NCBI RefSeq assembly: GCF_001752395.1
Contig: NZ_MKEK01000001.1
Location: 1,611,259-1,675,258, forward strand
Direction of reading: 5' to 3'
Source of the DNA: Rheinheimera salexigens
GTDB taxonomy: Bacteria; Pseudomonadota; Gammaproteobacteria; Enterobacterales; Alteromonadaceae
DNA: 64,000 bases
Notes under the pieces: generated by a model
Seen by the model: only the letters and a program-made list of their open reading frames with translations
Told to the model about the DNA's origin: nothing
Databases searched by the model: none
In this document: in pieces, positions 50,018 to 59,807 of the stretch
Numbering within the stretch: the first letter of the stretch is position 1
Layout: each line of letters begins with the position of its first letter
Translations under genes and position numbers: made by a program

Positions 50018-50068
50018 ACTATTTTAAGCTGCACTACTTAATTTAAATGCTATGCAAATAAGTAGTGC

Positions 50069-51073
50069 TTATAATCCTGCAGCCTCAAGCAATGTCGCCA
50101 TATGTTCAAGGGCGGTTATCCCTTGAATATCAGTAGCCTGTAAAGGCACTTTATAATGGGCTAAATTAGCAAAATCATCGGCTATTTGTTGCAGATGCAC
50201 TTTTTCTTGTACCCTACGCTGGGCTAAAAACTCACCGTCAGCACTATCGGGTAATATCCGATTTATCACTAAACCCGCCAGCGGTAGCTTTTCTTGCTGT
50301 AGGCTGGTGATTGCTCGACCAGTTTCTAAAATAGGTAGTTTTTCTGGAGTTAAAACAAATAATAATGCACTTAACGTGTGATCCGTTAATACTTCACGAG
50401 TACCTTGTAATAAGCGCTGTCGGGTGAGTAGGGTATCTGTTATAGCTTTATTACGAGCATCCATACCGGCAGTGGCATTCTCACTGGGATCGGTCAACGG
50501 ATTATCAACATCACGGCCAGCTTTTGGCGCTAAATGACCTAATACATCATTTAATTTTTCTGAACGTTTATTGGCATTAAGTAGGCCTTGGGTCCACGCT
50601 GCCATGGCTTCAGGTAAACTGAGTAAGCGCAGCGTATGACCGGTAGGCGCGGTATCAAAAATAACCAAGTCATATTTTTCTAAGCCCATGGCAATAATAT
50701 GCGATAAGCGTTCTAAAATTGCCGCTTCTTGTGCCCCGGGTGACTGACGGGTAAGGCGCATTTGTCGTTCTATCTCGGTATACATTTCAGGCCGAGTAAA
50801 GCGTTTTAACTGGGCACTAACTTTAGCTAAATGCTGTTCAACTTCTTTATCTGGATCTAACTCTAAGGCATCTAAATTGGCGGCTAAACGGGTAATGTTG
50901 TCACCGATATCCCGATTAAAAGCGTCGGCTAAGCTATGCGCCGGATCGGTTGAGACCAATAAGGTTTTTTTGCCACGTTGGCTAGCCAGCACTGCTAGGG
51001 CTGAAGCGGTAGTAGTTTTACCCACGCCACCTTTACCACCAATTAAAAGTATCCGCTTATCAGTTAACAACAT
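50069..51073 (-). CDS. ArsA/Get3-like ATPase, third gene of cstA operon
   Basis: Soluble P-loop ATPase of 334 residues of the ArsA/TRC40 group. The deviant Walker A GKGGVGKTT is at residues 13-21, switch I DPAHSLADAF near 43, and switch II IFDTAPTGHTLR near 140. There is only one ATPase domain and no cysteine at all, so it has neither the arsenite-binding Cys of ArsA nor the CxxC of Get3; arsenic resistance is unlikely. It overlaps the CC-star gene by ten bases. A role in targeting or assembly of a membrane partner, perhaps CstA or the CC-star protein, is suggested by operon structure only. Confidence 0.88.
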   Translation of the reverse strand: MLLTDKRILLIGGKGGVGKTTTASALAVLASQRGKKTLLVSTDPAHSLADAFNRDIGDNITRLAANLDALELDPDKEVEQHLAKVSAQLKRFTRPEMYTEIERQMRLTRQSPGAQEAAILERLSHIIAMGLEKYDLVIFDTAPTGHTLRLLSLPEAMAAWTQGLLNANKRSEKLNDVLGHLAPKAGRDVDNPLTDPSENATAGMDARNKAITDTLLTRQRLLQGTREVLTDHTLSALLFVLTPEKLPILETGRAITSLQQEKLPLAGLVINRILPDSADGEFLAQRRVQEKVHLQQIADDFANLAHYKVPLQATDIQGITALEHMATLLEAAGL

Positions 51074-51336
51074 TTAAAGTTATCCAGTGGTGAATGCTCC
51101 ATACCCATACGGATATGCCAGTCATGAAAACGTTCCATTAATAAGGGTTGTAGCTCTAAAGTGTAATAACTAGCAGGATTAGGCACGCCCATCATTTCGG
51201 AAAAAATCAGTAACATAAATAAGTCGTCTTGCTCACGCTTTGCCCGCGCTATCGCAGAGCGATAGGGGGCATTGTAGGCTTCTTCAGCGTAAAAGCTGGC
51301 CTGGCGTAGCCAGGCTTTAACTTTTTCTAATTTCAT
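51064..51336 (-). CDS. small 'cory-CC-star'-type protein
   Basis: Protein of 90 residues ending exactly in Cys-Cys before the stop (NFKCC); these are its only two Cys. The rest is helical with YNAPYRSAIARAKREQDDLF and MLLIFSEMMGVPNPASYY. This fits a family named for the CC-stop ending, which I recall as found with ArsA-like ATPases. It overlaps cstA by four bases (ATGA) and arsA by ten, so all three are translationally coupled. The terminal Cys pair may bind metal, be lipidated or form a redox site; none is shown. Confidence 0.8.
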   Translation of the reverse strand: MKLEKVKAWLRQASFYAEEAYNAPYRSAIARAKREQDDLFMLLIFSEMMGVPNPASYYTLELQPLLMERFHDWHIRMGMEHSPLDNFKCC

Positions 51337-53015
51337 GTCGCTTCAGCAGGGTTTTCTTTATTATATTTTAGCTGTCTGGCCAAGGTAGCACCAGATTCTA
51401 AGGTAACAAGAATTGCTGCAGCTAATACTACTAAGTCTAGGCTAAATAAGAACCAATCTTCTTTAATATAGAAGCTTTTTAGTTGGATTAGTAAGCCGAA
51501 AATAGTCATAAATAATAAAAATACTAACGGTGCTAGGGTATACCACATCGGGCGGCGTTTTTTCACTAACATAACCGTGATGACTAACAAGGTTAAACCG
51601 GCTAACAGTTGATTAGTAGTACCAAATAATGGCCATATTAATAAACCACCAGAACCATCACCGCCGGCACCGAATGATAATAATAAACACGAACCTACCG
51701 CTAATAAGGTTGCTGGAAACGCTTTTTGCATCCAACCGATATTATAAATAGCACCCCATTCTTGGAATATATAGCGTTGTAAACGTAAACCGGTATCCAT
51801 AGTAGTACCCGCAAATAGCACCACCATTACCGTTAATAAGGTTTGAGATAATACGGTATCTAAACCCACACCGGCTTGTAGAATATTGGCTCCACCATGA
51901 ATAAAGGCTGAGACACCGCCTTGACCGAATTGATGGTAAATAGCTTGCCAGTCGGCTAAGGTTGCAAAACCTGCTGTTGCCGCAATAATAGCGGCTAAGG
52001 CTAAAGAACCTTCACCAACCGCACCAAAGTAACCAACAAAACGTAAATCAGGCTCTTTATCTAATTGTTTAGACGTAGTACCACTGGCCACTAAACCATG
52101 GAAGCCAGAGATAGCACCACAGGCAATAGTGACAAATAACAGCGGGATCATCGAGGGTGTGCCTTCAGGTAAATCATTATTAAAGGCAGGGGCTACCAAC
52201 TCAGGTCCAGAAATTAACACCGCAGCATATAATAAAATTAGACCGATAAATAATTGAATACCGTTAATATAATCGCGCGGTTGCAATAACATCCAAACTG
52301 GTAGCAGTGATGCAATACCAGCATAAACAAACAGCATAATAATCCATGACTGATTATCAGTGACTGGACCAATCATTTCAGGTAGCGATATTGGCATCAT
52401 TGGACCAACATAAATCATGCCGTATAAACAAACAACACCGATAATCGTGACCAGCAATAAGCTCATATTTTTACGATAAATTAATTGGCCTATTACTAAC
52501 GCGACTAAGATGGCACCCCAGACTGGAATGGTAGCACTGGGAAAGTTAATTAATTGGCCAGAGATAACAACAGCAAATACGGCATTTACCATTAGTAATA
52601 CTAAGAAAATGACGATCATAAATAAACTACGAGCGCGATTACCAACCACTTCGCCGGTTAAGGCTCCGATAGATTTGGCTTTATTGCGATTACTGGCCCA
52701 GATAGCGCCGGCATCGTGGACACCTGCAAAAAAGATAGTACCAAATACCACCCATAAAAAAGCGGGTACCCAACCCCAAATTACTGCTATAGCAGGGCCG
52801 ATAATAGGTGCTGCACCGGCAACAGAAGTAAAGTGGTGGCCCCAAAGGACATATTTATTGGTAGGAACATAGTCAATACCATCTTGCATGGTATGAGCTG
52901 GGGTTCTAAAGTGAGGATCCACTTTAAATATTTTTTCGCAAATAAACTTAGAATAGACAAAATAGCCTAAAGCCATAGCACCTAAGCCCATTAACATTAA
53001 CAGAATTGCGTTCAT
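51333..53015 (-). CDS. cstA: CstA family carbon-starvation transporter
   Basis: Polytopic membrane protein of 560 residues with about 14-16 helices. It carries the CstA landmarks GHHFTSVAGAAPIIGPA, WVVFGTIFFAGVHD and SGFHGLVASGTTSKQ. CstA proteins take up peptides or pyruvate during carbon limitation. It is shorter than the roughly 700-residue E. coli CstA. It heads the operon with the CC-star and ArsA-like genes. No CRP site could be confirmed upstream by eye. Confidence 0.93.
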   Translation of the reverse strand: MNAILLMLMGLGAMALGYFVYSKFICEKIFKVDPHFRTPAHTMQDGIDYVPTNKYVLWGHHFTSVAGAAPIIGPAIAVIWGWVPAFLWVVFGTIFFAGVHDAGAIWASNRNKAKSIGALTGEVVGNRARSLFMIVIFLVLLMVNAVFAVVISGQLINFPSATIPVWGAILVALVIGQLIYRKNMSLLLVTIIGVVCLYGMIYVGPMMPISLPEMIGPVTDNQSWIIMLFVYAGIASLLPVWMLLQPRDYINGIQLFIGLILLYAAVLISGPELVAPAFNNDLPEGTPSMIPLLFVTIACGAISGFHGLVASGTTSKQLDKEPDLRFVGYFGAVGEGSLALAAIIAATAGFATLADWQAIYHQFGQGGVSAFIHGGANILQAGVGLDTVLSQTLLTVMVVLFAGTTMDTGLRLQRYIFQEWGAIYNIGWMQKAFPATLLAVGSCLLLSFGAGGDGSGGLLIWPLFGTTNQLLAGLTLLVITVMLVKKRRPMWYTLAPLVFLLFMTIFGLLIQLKSFYIKEDWFLFSLDLVVLAAAILVTLESGATLARQLKYNKENPAEAT

Positions 53016-53199
53016 CTACTGCCTCGTTGGGTTTTATTGTATTTTTAGTGATTAAATAATAGTACAGGAATAATGAAAATGAGGTATTAGACTTAAGTCG
53101 AAATGAAAATAACTAGGCAGGGGAAAGCCCTAACGAGCAGTATAGGCCTCGTTAAGGCGTGGTTTGGGTCTGGTTAAAGAGTGGTTGCAAGATGTTAAG

Positions 53200-53553
53200 T
53201 TAAGGTTTCTTTACCCAACGGCCATCTAATAAAATAAACTGTCCTGAGCTCGTGCGTTCTATGGCTTTTTTGCCCGCTAAAGCCTCAACATCAGATACGG
53301 CAATGCTATTGCGCTGCGCTAACTTGGTGTATTCAGCGCGTCGGGCATCATTTATTAGTTTAATCACCTCTTCCGCATTTGCATTAGGACTGACTAACCC
53401 AAGATAACCATTAGTTTGCTCGCCAACTAATCCTTCAGATTTCACTTGGCTCAGGGCCGACATGGCTTGTTGTAAGTTCATCGCCAATACCGGCAAGCTG
53501 ATGGCAAAAACAGCCGTGAACAATAGAGTTTTGATGCTGGTTAAGTATTTCAT
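53200..53553 (-). CDS. ydbL: YdbL family (DUF1318) periplasmic protein
   Basis: Exported protein of 117 residues with a signal peptide ending PVLA. DUF1318 marks are NLQQAMSALSQVKSEGLVGE, NGYLGLV and LINDARRAEYTKLAQR, ending GQFILLDGRWVKKP. Last gene of ydbH-ynbE-ydbL, nine bases after ynbE. In E. coli YdbL assists the YdbH-YnbE lipid-transport bridge. Confidence 0.92.
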   Translation of the reverse strand: MKYLTSIKTLLFTAVFAISLPVLAMNLQQAMSALSQVKSEGLVGEQTNGYLGLVSPNANAEEVIKLINDARRAEYTKLAQRNSIAVSDVEALAGKKAIERTSSGQFILLDGRWVKKP

Positions 53554-53562
53554 AATTACTCC

Positions 53563-53751
53563 TTAGAATAAGCCGCTAGAATCGCTAAATAACTCATCAA
53601 GTTGTTTATCGACTTTAATAAAAATTTCATGTTGAATTTTGACATTCAAATTTATATTGATTGGCTCTGCTGGTAGCGCCACTTGCACTTTGGGCGTACA
53701 AGCAACGGCCAATAACGCCAAGGATAGGGCTATGGCACATTTTTTTATCAT
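53563..53751 (-). CDS. ynbE: YnbE family outer-membrane lipoprotein
   Basis: Lipoprotein of 62 residues with lipobox LAVAC (Cys 18). The mature part has LPAEPININLNVKIQHEI and ends DELFSDSSGLF, typical of YnbE. In E. coli it docks with YdbH to form a continuous groove between membranes for phospholipid movement. It overlaps ydbH by four bases. Confidence 0.92.
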   Translation of the reverse strand: MIKKCAIALSLALLAVACTPKVQVALPAEPININLNVKIQHEIFIKVDKQLDELFSDSSGLF

Positions 53752-56327
53752 GGGGACTCTCCATTTGAAGCCTTAGCGGCTTTTTGTTGCAAACGCTGTT
53801 GTACGCGTCGTTTGATTTTTTCACTGATTTGACTGCTTAATTGCATACTAGTAATTAATGCTGGAATATCTTCCTCTAAATTAATATTAAAATTAATCGC
53901 ACGGCCTTGTTCAAGAGTCGGATTTTTACCTTGAATCGATAACGCTAAAAACAGCCTGCCATTGGTATCGTAACTAACATTGCTAGATAACACTGAGTAT
54001 TGAAAATTATCTAATGCTTCTAGTACCACTTTCATACCTTGATTACCGGCGGCCATACTCGATGCTGCAGGTGGGCGGTATTGTAATGCACCACCAGGGC
54101 TTTCTGCGGCAATATGGCCTTTTTCCACACTAACACCGCTACGGCTAATTAATAATGGAATAGTACCTGATATACGGCCGTTACCTTTTAAATCAGACGT
54201 AGGGTGCTGCTGTAATATTTTAGCTAATTCTATTTTATCTAACTGTAGCGTTATTACTTGTTGCGGCTGACTAAAATCTAGCTTTACAGGATTTGCCGTT
54301 ACTTTGCCGCCCATGGCTGCAATGTCCAGTTGCTGTAAATCTACTACACCGGCCAGTAACTCGGTAGTATTCGCTTGATAACTAGCGCTAAACATAACCG
54401 GCCCCAACTCAACGCCCTGAGAAAATTCCGCCAGCTTAGCTTGAGGAATTTCAATATAGATACTATTTGCTGAGTATTCTAAGTGCATGTCAGCGCTTAA
54501 GGCTTTAAAAACACTGCGATCATAAATGCCTGATAGCTCATTAAAATTTATATTAGCCTTTATTAATGCTTGGCCCTTATTAACGTCAACACTACCGTTA
54601 GCTAAGATTTTACCGCGAGAAAATTCTAACAAGGCAGGCCATTGTTTAAAGCTTGCCGCCAGCGGATTACCCCCTAATATAAAAATATCATCAAGCTGCC
54701 ACTGCACTTTTATGTCCTGAGGATTATAACTGGCTTGGTGGCTAACGGCTAAATTTGCCGCGTTTTCTAACCGGCCGTCTAAACTTAACTGGTTAATATT
54801 ACCGCTGAGCTTAGCCTGATACTGCCAACGCTGTGGTAACAATTCTGGTTGTAATAAGGTCGCGATATCTAGCCTTACACTGCTACTAAGGGTTAAATCC
54901 TGAACGCTACTAAACTGGCTGGGCTGCAAGGTCAGCTTAACCTGCTGCGCGGTAATATCATCATACTTGACACTGGCAATATTTGCGTCCAATTGACTTA
55001 AGTCGAGTTGCCATGTTGCAGCTTGCCACAAGGCACTAAATTTTGCGTTTAAAGCCAGTTTGGTAACAGCAACTTGTTGCTCAGCAGACAGTTGGTAATT
55101 TAAGGCTTGTTGCTGCAGTTTTAGCTTAGCGTTATGCAATTGCACACTAAAGTTTTCACTGGCATTAACAATGACATTACTGCTAACTTCAGCTTTAGTC
55201 GCACCGACTGTTTTTATGTTAACGATTAAGGGTAGGGCATCGAGTGAAGGCTGGGCACTGCCATCAGCATTTACCTCAAGCATAATATCTTCAATCGCAA
55301 TACCGAAGGGTTTAAAATTATGGCTAAATTTAGTTTGGCTAAGCATTAACGCAGATTGCAGTTGATAGTTGGTCACCTTACCTTGAGTTAAGCTTAACTC
55401 TGCTTTTAAATCACCTTTAAGTAAGCCGATATTAGGAATGCTAAGTTCAGTGGGCAAGTTAGCATTCAGCTGCCAATTGCCACTTAACTGTTGTCGCCAG
55501 TCTTCTTTATGTAAAGGTAATGGGATTGATAGCTGAGCTTGACTTTGTATATTCACCGGGGCGGTAAATTGCTCTACTGCCTGTGTAGGCATGTCTATTT
55601 GCCACTTAGTAAGTTGTTGCTGCAGCCAAGGTGATACCGGCTTAGCATTGAGCGCTATGTTGCTATTGGCACTAAGTATATTCACTGTTTGCGCCAGTTG
55701 TTGATGCAAGGTTAATACGATAGTGTCATCAATATTTAATTCAGTATTGACCTCCGGTAACTCATTTTCAGTATTTACCTGGCCGGATAAGGTGACTCGA
55801 GTGATATCGGGCTGTGCAGATTCAGCTAACTGGATCCGATAATCTACTAGTTGCGCTGTTTTGCTTAGTTCAGTATTAACGAGATAAGTACATTGCTGCT
55901 TAGCACAAGGTAACTGCAGTTGTACGTTATTCAGCTTAACCCTATTAGGCAGGGTATCTGGCAGTTTCCACTGTTGCGGTAGGCTAAATTCATTATTACT
56001 ACTTTCTGCGGGTTCAGTCGCTTCTGGCCATTGTTTTAGCGCTAATTTACCTTGCTTAAGCGTAATCAAATCTAAACGGGGAGATAACACACTTTGCCAT
56101 TGCCAGTTGATGGTTAAATTTTGCAGTTCAATATCGAGTTCCGGTTGGTGCAGGGTAAAGCTGAGTTGACTAAAACTAATCTGCTTCAGACCCATTTCGC
56201 TAATATCATACTTTAAATTTGTTATGGGCAAGCTGTTAAGTTTATGCTGCAAATACCCATAGCCTGCCATTAGGCTTAGCGCCAATAGCAGGACAACAAT
56301 GAAAAGTATTTTAACCAGCTTAAACAT
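53748..56327 (-). CDS. ydbH: YdbH family AsmA-like intermembrane protein
   Basis: Long periplasmic beta-groove protein of 859 residues anchored by an N-terminal helix (about 5-25). The body is mostly beta with low motif content; the C-terminal part includes KGNGRISGTIPLLISRSGVS and EKGHIAAESPGGALQYRPP, the YdbH signature. With TamB and YhdP it moves glycerophospholipids to the outer membrane in E. coli. First gene of the ydbH-ynbE-ydbL operon. Confidence 0.92.
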   Translation of the reverse strand: MFKLVKILFIVVLLLALSLMAGYGYLQHKLNSLPITNLKYDISEMGLKQISFSQLSFTLHQPELDIELQNLTINWQWQSVLSPRLDLITLKQGKLALKQWPEATEPAESSNNEFSLPQQWKLPDTLPNRVKLNNVQLQLPCAKQQCTYLVNTELSKTAQLVDYRIQLAESAQPDITRVTLSGQVNTENELPEVNTELNIDDTIVLTLHQQLAQTVNILSANSNIALNAKPVSPWLQQQLTKWQIDMPTQAVEQFTAPVNIQSQAQLSIPLPLHKEDWRQQLSGNWQLNANLPTELSIPNIGLLKGDLKAELSLTQGKVTNYQLQSALMLSQTKFSHNFKPFGIAIEDIMLEVNADGSAQPSLDALPLIVNIKTVGATKAEVSSNVIVNASENFSVQLHNAKLKLQQQALNYQLSAEQQVAVTKLALNAKFSALWQAATWQLDLSQLDANIASVKYDDITAQQVKLTLQPSQFSSVQDLTLSSSVRLDIATLLQPELLPQRWQYQAKLSGNINQLSLDGRLENAANLAVSHQASYNPQDIKVQWQLDDIFILGGNPLAASFKQWPALLEFSRGKILANGSVDVNKGQALIKANINFNELSGIYDRSVFKALSADMHLEYSANSIYIEIPQAKLAEFSQGVELGPVMFSASYQANTTELLAGVVDLQQLDIAAMGGKVTANPVKLDFSQPQQVITLQLDKIELAKILQQHPTSDLKGNGRISGTIPLLISRSGVSVEKGHIAAESPGGALQYRPPAASSMAAGNQGMKVVLEALDNFQYSVLSSNVSYDTNGRLFLALSIQGKNPTLEQGRAINFNINLEEDIPALITSMQLSSQISEKIKRRVQQRLQQKAAKASNGESP

Positions 56328-56510
56328 AATTATGCCTTAAAATAATGCGCAATCTGAGAATGCTTTAAACAGTTTAATTAGAATGCTATGAATAGCTTAT
56401 GAATATAGCAGTGCTGATTAAGTATAACTACTTATACCTAAACATACCTATTGCTATTGATAACGATACCAAACTACAAACCACGTTTCTGTGTTGGGTA
56501 AATGCAGCAT

Positions 56511-56547
56511 AAAAAAAGGACTACCTTAGTTGTCTAAAGTAGTCCTT
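56511..56547 (-). terminator. rho-independent terminator after M28 peptidase gene
   Basis: Fourteen-pair stem (one G-U) with a TTGT loop at 56516-56547; on the minus strand it is followed by seven T (56517-56511). It lies about 70 bases after the peptidase stop. Confidence 0.9.
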
Positions 56548-56615
56548 AGTATTGTTAGCGGTTATTGCTAACTAGGTAAGCGCTGCTAATCCGCTAAAGC
56601 TGCTTGGGCAACTGA

Positions 56616-58313
56616 TTATTTACGTTCGGTTGCTGAAGCATCACGAATAGCGCGGAACTCATTGCCTTTGTACCAATTTGGCCACTGGCGACTGTTCGCT
56701 AGCTCGTTACCCACTTGATAGAATAACTGCATATCTTGCTTTGCACCGGTTAGATCCCAGTTATCATCATATTGGTCTTGTACTTTATGGTAACAGCACT
56801 TATTAAATTCAGCACGTTGGGCTTTGCCCCATTCCACGCCATGCTCTACATGATCATTACCGCTTTTAGCATACAAAATAGGCACGCCTTTTTTCGATAA
56901 GCTAAAGTGATCTGAGCGATAAGCAATACCGGCTTCAGGATTAGGCTCACGAACTTCATAACGACCTTGTTGTTTAGTATATTTGATTAAAATATCTTCA
57001 ACTTCGTTATTACCTAAACCAACAATAACCATATCTTTCATTGGACCATAGACGTTCATCACGTCCATATTAATCGCCGCCACGGTTTTTTCTAATGGAA
57101 AGACTGGGTTAGCTGCATACCATGCCGAACCTAATAAACCACGCTCTTCAGCGGTAACTGCCACAAATACCACTGAACGTTCAGGTTGAGGTTGGCTAGC
57201 AAAATGTTCAGCAAGTGCCATTAAACCACCTGTGCCTGAAGCATTATCTTGCGCACCGTTAAATACTTTGTTGGTAGGGTTAGAGAAATCCATACCTAAG
57301 TGATCCCAATGGGCCATATACAACACATACTCATCTGGATATTTGCTGCCTTCAATATAACCGACCACATTACTCGAGGTTAATTCGCGTAAGTTACTTT
57401 TTACACTGATTGATGCTTTAGCTTTTAAATCGACTGGGGCAAAGTCTTTCTCTAGCGCTTTTTTATGCATAGTCGCTAAATCAGTACCCACATTTGCAAA
57501 CAGTTTTTCTGCCGACTCAGTAGTGATCCAGCCTTCTACTTTGGCTAAATCAGCATTTTTGTTTTCATTAATTAAATCAAATTTAATTGGCGAACCATGA
57601 GCAACAACACCCCAACCATAACTTGCGGCATCAGTTTCATGAATAATTAATACCATAGCAGCACCTTGGCGGGCTGCTTCTTCATATTTATAGGTCCAAC
57701 GGCCATAATAAGTCATGGCGTTACCATTAAATAAGTTTTCATCTTGGGTTGCAAAGCCAGGGTCATTAACAAACATCACCACAGTTTTGCCAGTAACATC
57801 TATACCTGCGTAATCGTTCCAGTCGTATTCTGGTGCCACGATACCGTAGCCAACAAACACCATGTCGCTGTCTTTAACGTCTACTTGCTCAGTAACTTGC
57901 TTAGTCCAAGCAGTCATATCATCACGATAATTAAATTGCGCCGGTAGGTTATCACCCGTAAGCGTTAACGCAGAAACCTTAACCGGGTCGATTTGGACTA
58001 AAGATACGGGTTGTTTATAACTATCACCATCTATTGGCTTTAAACCGATGCGTCGAAAATCATCTTCAAGATAAGCAACGGTTAATTCTTCACCCTTAGT
58101 TGCAGGTGCACGGCCTTGAAACTCATCAGAAGACAAGGTTTTAATATGCTCTGCTAATTTAGGGAAACTGGCTTGTTCTAAGCTGGCCACACTATCATGC
58201 TTTTTAGCTTGGCTGTTCGCTTGTGTTACTGTCTCATTATCGCTGCATGCACTTAGTGCAACGCAGGCTGCTAAAGCTGCGGCAATAGTTGAGAACCTGG
58301 AAAGGGTAGTCAT
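56616..58313 (-). CDS. M28 family zinc peptidase, lipoprotein
   Basis: Aminopeptidase-like enzyme of 565 residues exported as a lipoprotein (LSAC, Cys 23). A PA domain insert is at about 145-300. The metal-site text runs MAHWDHLGM, AQDNASGTGGLMALAEHF, AVTAEERGLLGS, NMDVMN and YRSDHFSLSKKGVPIL. ATG 58313 is chosen for its GGAG and lipobox; a frame from 58400 adds 29 non-signal residues. It likely cuts peptides in the periplasm or outer leaflet. Confidence 0.92.
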   Translation of the reverse strand: MTTLSRFSTIAAALAACVALSACSDNETVTQANSQAKKHDSVASLEQASFPKLAEHIKTLSSDEFQGRAPATKGEELTVAYLEDDFRRIGLKPIDGDSYKQPVSLVQIDPVKVSALTLTGDNLPAQFNYRDDMTAWTKQVTEQVDVKDSDMVFVGYGIVAPEYDWNDYAGIDVTGKTVVMFVNDPGFATQDENLFNGNAMTYYGRWTYKYEEAARQGAAMVLIIHETDAASYGWGVVAHGSPIKFDLINENKNADLAKVEGWITTESAEKLFANVGTDLATMHKKALEKDFAPVDLKAKASISVKSNLRELTSSNVVGYIEGSKYPDEYVLYMAHWDHLGMDFSNPTNKVFNGAQDNASGTGGLMALAEHFASQPQPERSVVFVAVTAEERGLLGSAWYAANPVFPLEKTVAAINMDVMNVYGPMKDMVIVGLGNNEVEDILIKYTKQQGRYEVREPNPEAGIAYRSDHFSLSKKGVPILYAKSGNDHVEHGVEWGKAQRAEFNKCCYHKVQDQYDDNWDLTGAKQDMQLFYQVGNELANSRQWPNWYKGNEFRAIRDASATERK

Positions 58314-58414
58314 AGTCGCTCCGTAATCATTGTTATTATAGGATGCCGCTATTAGCGACATCCTATATAGTAATCTAAGCAGTATGCTTGAACCAGTCAC
58401 TTAATCGTAAAGCG

Positions 58415-59017
58415 TTAGTCTTTATAGCCCCAAGGAGTAGCAGGTACAGCCACTGGCTTGGTTAAATCAAAATCGACTCTAAATTCACGACCTTCACGGA
58501 TTAAACGATAAGTGAACGTTTCAGGGTAAATATACATCTGCCAAATATTGCTGTTTGATTGCGGGTTACCCAGTCTAGCAAACGACTCTTTTGAGTATTG
58601 ATCGGCAGGGAAGCTTTGCATGGTATCGAAGCCAGCATCCACAGTATGGCCGCCATACATTGTTGACTGGTCATAGCTACCATCTTCTAAACGGTGATCA
58701 TGCTTTAAATTAAGCCCTGAACCGGTTTTAGTTATAATCCAAGTACGAGAATGATCATCGCCGACATGAAATGGGATCTGTAATTGCTGATCGGTACATT
58801 TGCGAACATGCATGATTAATTTACCTTCAAAACCATCGCTGGCAGGATTATTAACCGTGACCTTGCCTTCAAAGGCTTTACCACAATGCTGGCGTAAGTT
58901 ATCAAAGTAGTTATCATGACTTGGGATTGAAACTAAAGGTGCTTCTTGTATTGTACTTGCAACAGCAGTAGCACTAAAGGCTAATGCAATACTTAAGATT
59001 AATGCATGCTTTTTCAT
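58415..59017 (-). CDS. exported protein of unknown function
   Basis: Protein of 200 residues with a signal peptide ending AVA (near residue 20); not recognised. The mature part has two Cys (RQHCGKAF, RKCTDQQL) and repeated aromatic text such as NIWQMYIYPETFTYRLI. AAGGAA supports the ATG at 59017; the longer frame to 59041 is not needed. It is downstream-adjacent to the lipoprotein peptidase on the same strand, about 100 bases away, and may share its transcript. Confidence 0.75.
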   Translation of the reverse strand: MKKHALILSIALAFSATAVASTIQEAPLVSIPSHDNYFDNLRQHCGKAFEGKVTVNNPASDGFEGKLIMHVRKCTDQQLQIPFHVGDDHSRTWIITKTGSGLNLKHDHRLEDGSYDQSTMYGGHTVDAGFDTMQSFPADQYSKESFARLGNPQSNSNIWQMYIYPETFTYRLIREGREFRVDFDLTKPVAVPATPWGYKD

Positions 59018-59115
59018 GTTTATTTCCTTGTGAAAAAGCATGACTATACCCAGAACCTAGTATAGCTGCAAACTGAACTCGCGCTGAGAGGCTTTATTCT
59101 TGCTGGAGAAAAATA

Positions 59116-59385
59116 ATGAAAAATGAAATAGATGGAAAGTTTTTATTAACTGTTTTTGCCAAAGTAGAAAAACACGGTAGTGCAATAACCAATGATTTAG
59201 GTGCTGGTTTTACTTTAGATGGCGTGACGGTAAACTCAGGGTTTGACGGTTACGAAGCTTACTTTGACAACGGTAAAGTACAATTGACTTTGGGCTTCCA
59301 TAATCAATGGAATACCAATGCTGAAAATGAAATAGCATTTGATGAATTTATGAATATGTTGAATAAAATCAATAATAATTATTAG
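59116..59385 (+). CDS. small protein resembling DUF3081
   Basis: Protein of 89 residues, cytosolic, resembling DUF3081 by the start MKNEIDGKFLLTVFAKVEKH and the patterns FDGYEAYFDNGKVQLTLGFHNQ. GGAG is ten bases before the ATG. The family assignment is from memory of related small proteins and is not certain. No function known. Confidence 0.65.
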   Translation: MKNEIDGKFLLTVFAKVEKHGSAITNDLGAGFTLDGVTVNSGFDGYEAYFDNGKVQLTLGFHNQWNTNAENEIAFDEFMNMLNKINNNY

Positions 59386-59548
59386 TTATATATGCATTTG
59401 CTCAGGTGTCGTTCAGCAAAATTCTCTAAAATGCTCGATAACGATATACATAGGTAGTAAATGCAAAATTAATGCATTTAGACGGCTAAAGGGCTGTTGC
59501 TAATAGTTAAAAAACGCGATATTGTAGCGCTGTCAATCGAACACGATA
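59386..59548. other. intergenic stretch upstream of the lysine riboswitch
   Basis: Noncoding region expected to contain the lysC promoter. A palindrome-like atgcaaaattaatgcat lies near 59462-59478. No gene was seen; promoter boxes could not be fixed by eye. Confidence 0.4.
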
Positions 59549-59717
59549 GACCAGAAGAGGCGCATTAGCCAGGTAGTTGTTGTTAGAAGTCTATACTTCG
59601 TAGCGGCAATAAGGGGGACTAATGCCGAGAAAACATCAGCTATAGAACTGTTGTTTTCGGTCGTTTAGGCTGAATCCTGACGACTGTCACCTAGTACTTG
59701 GTGGAGAGCTTCTGGCC
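59549..59717 (+). promoter_or_regulatory. lysine riboswitch (L box) of lysC
   Basis: The leader matches the E. coli lysC L box in order: P1 5' strand gaccagaag (59549-59557) then AGGCGCATTAGCC; AAGGGGGACTAATGCCGAG; GGCTGAATCCTGACGACTGT then CACC; and TTGGTGGAGAGCTTCTGGCC, whose cttctggcc (59709-59717) closes P1. Lysine binding would lower lysC expression. No T-run hairpin follows, so control may be at translation, as in E. coli; a hairpin tttgcta/tagcaaa near 59755-59769 may help. Confidence 0.93.
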
Positions 59718-59807
59718 TTTGTTAATTTCACAAGCGATCTACACCAATCTCGTTTTGCTATTAGCAAATGCCACGCTCTGCTTATTGTATTTTATAAGGA
59801 GAGAACC

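Noticed and set aside
50069..51073. Arsenic resistance role for the ArsA-like protein
   Set aside because: Single ATPase domain, no cysteine, and no arsB, arsC or arsR nearby.
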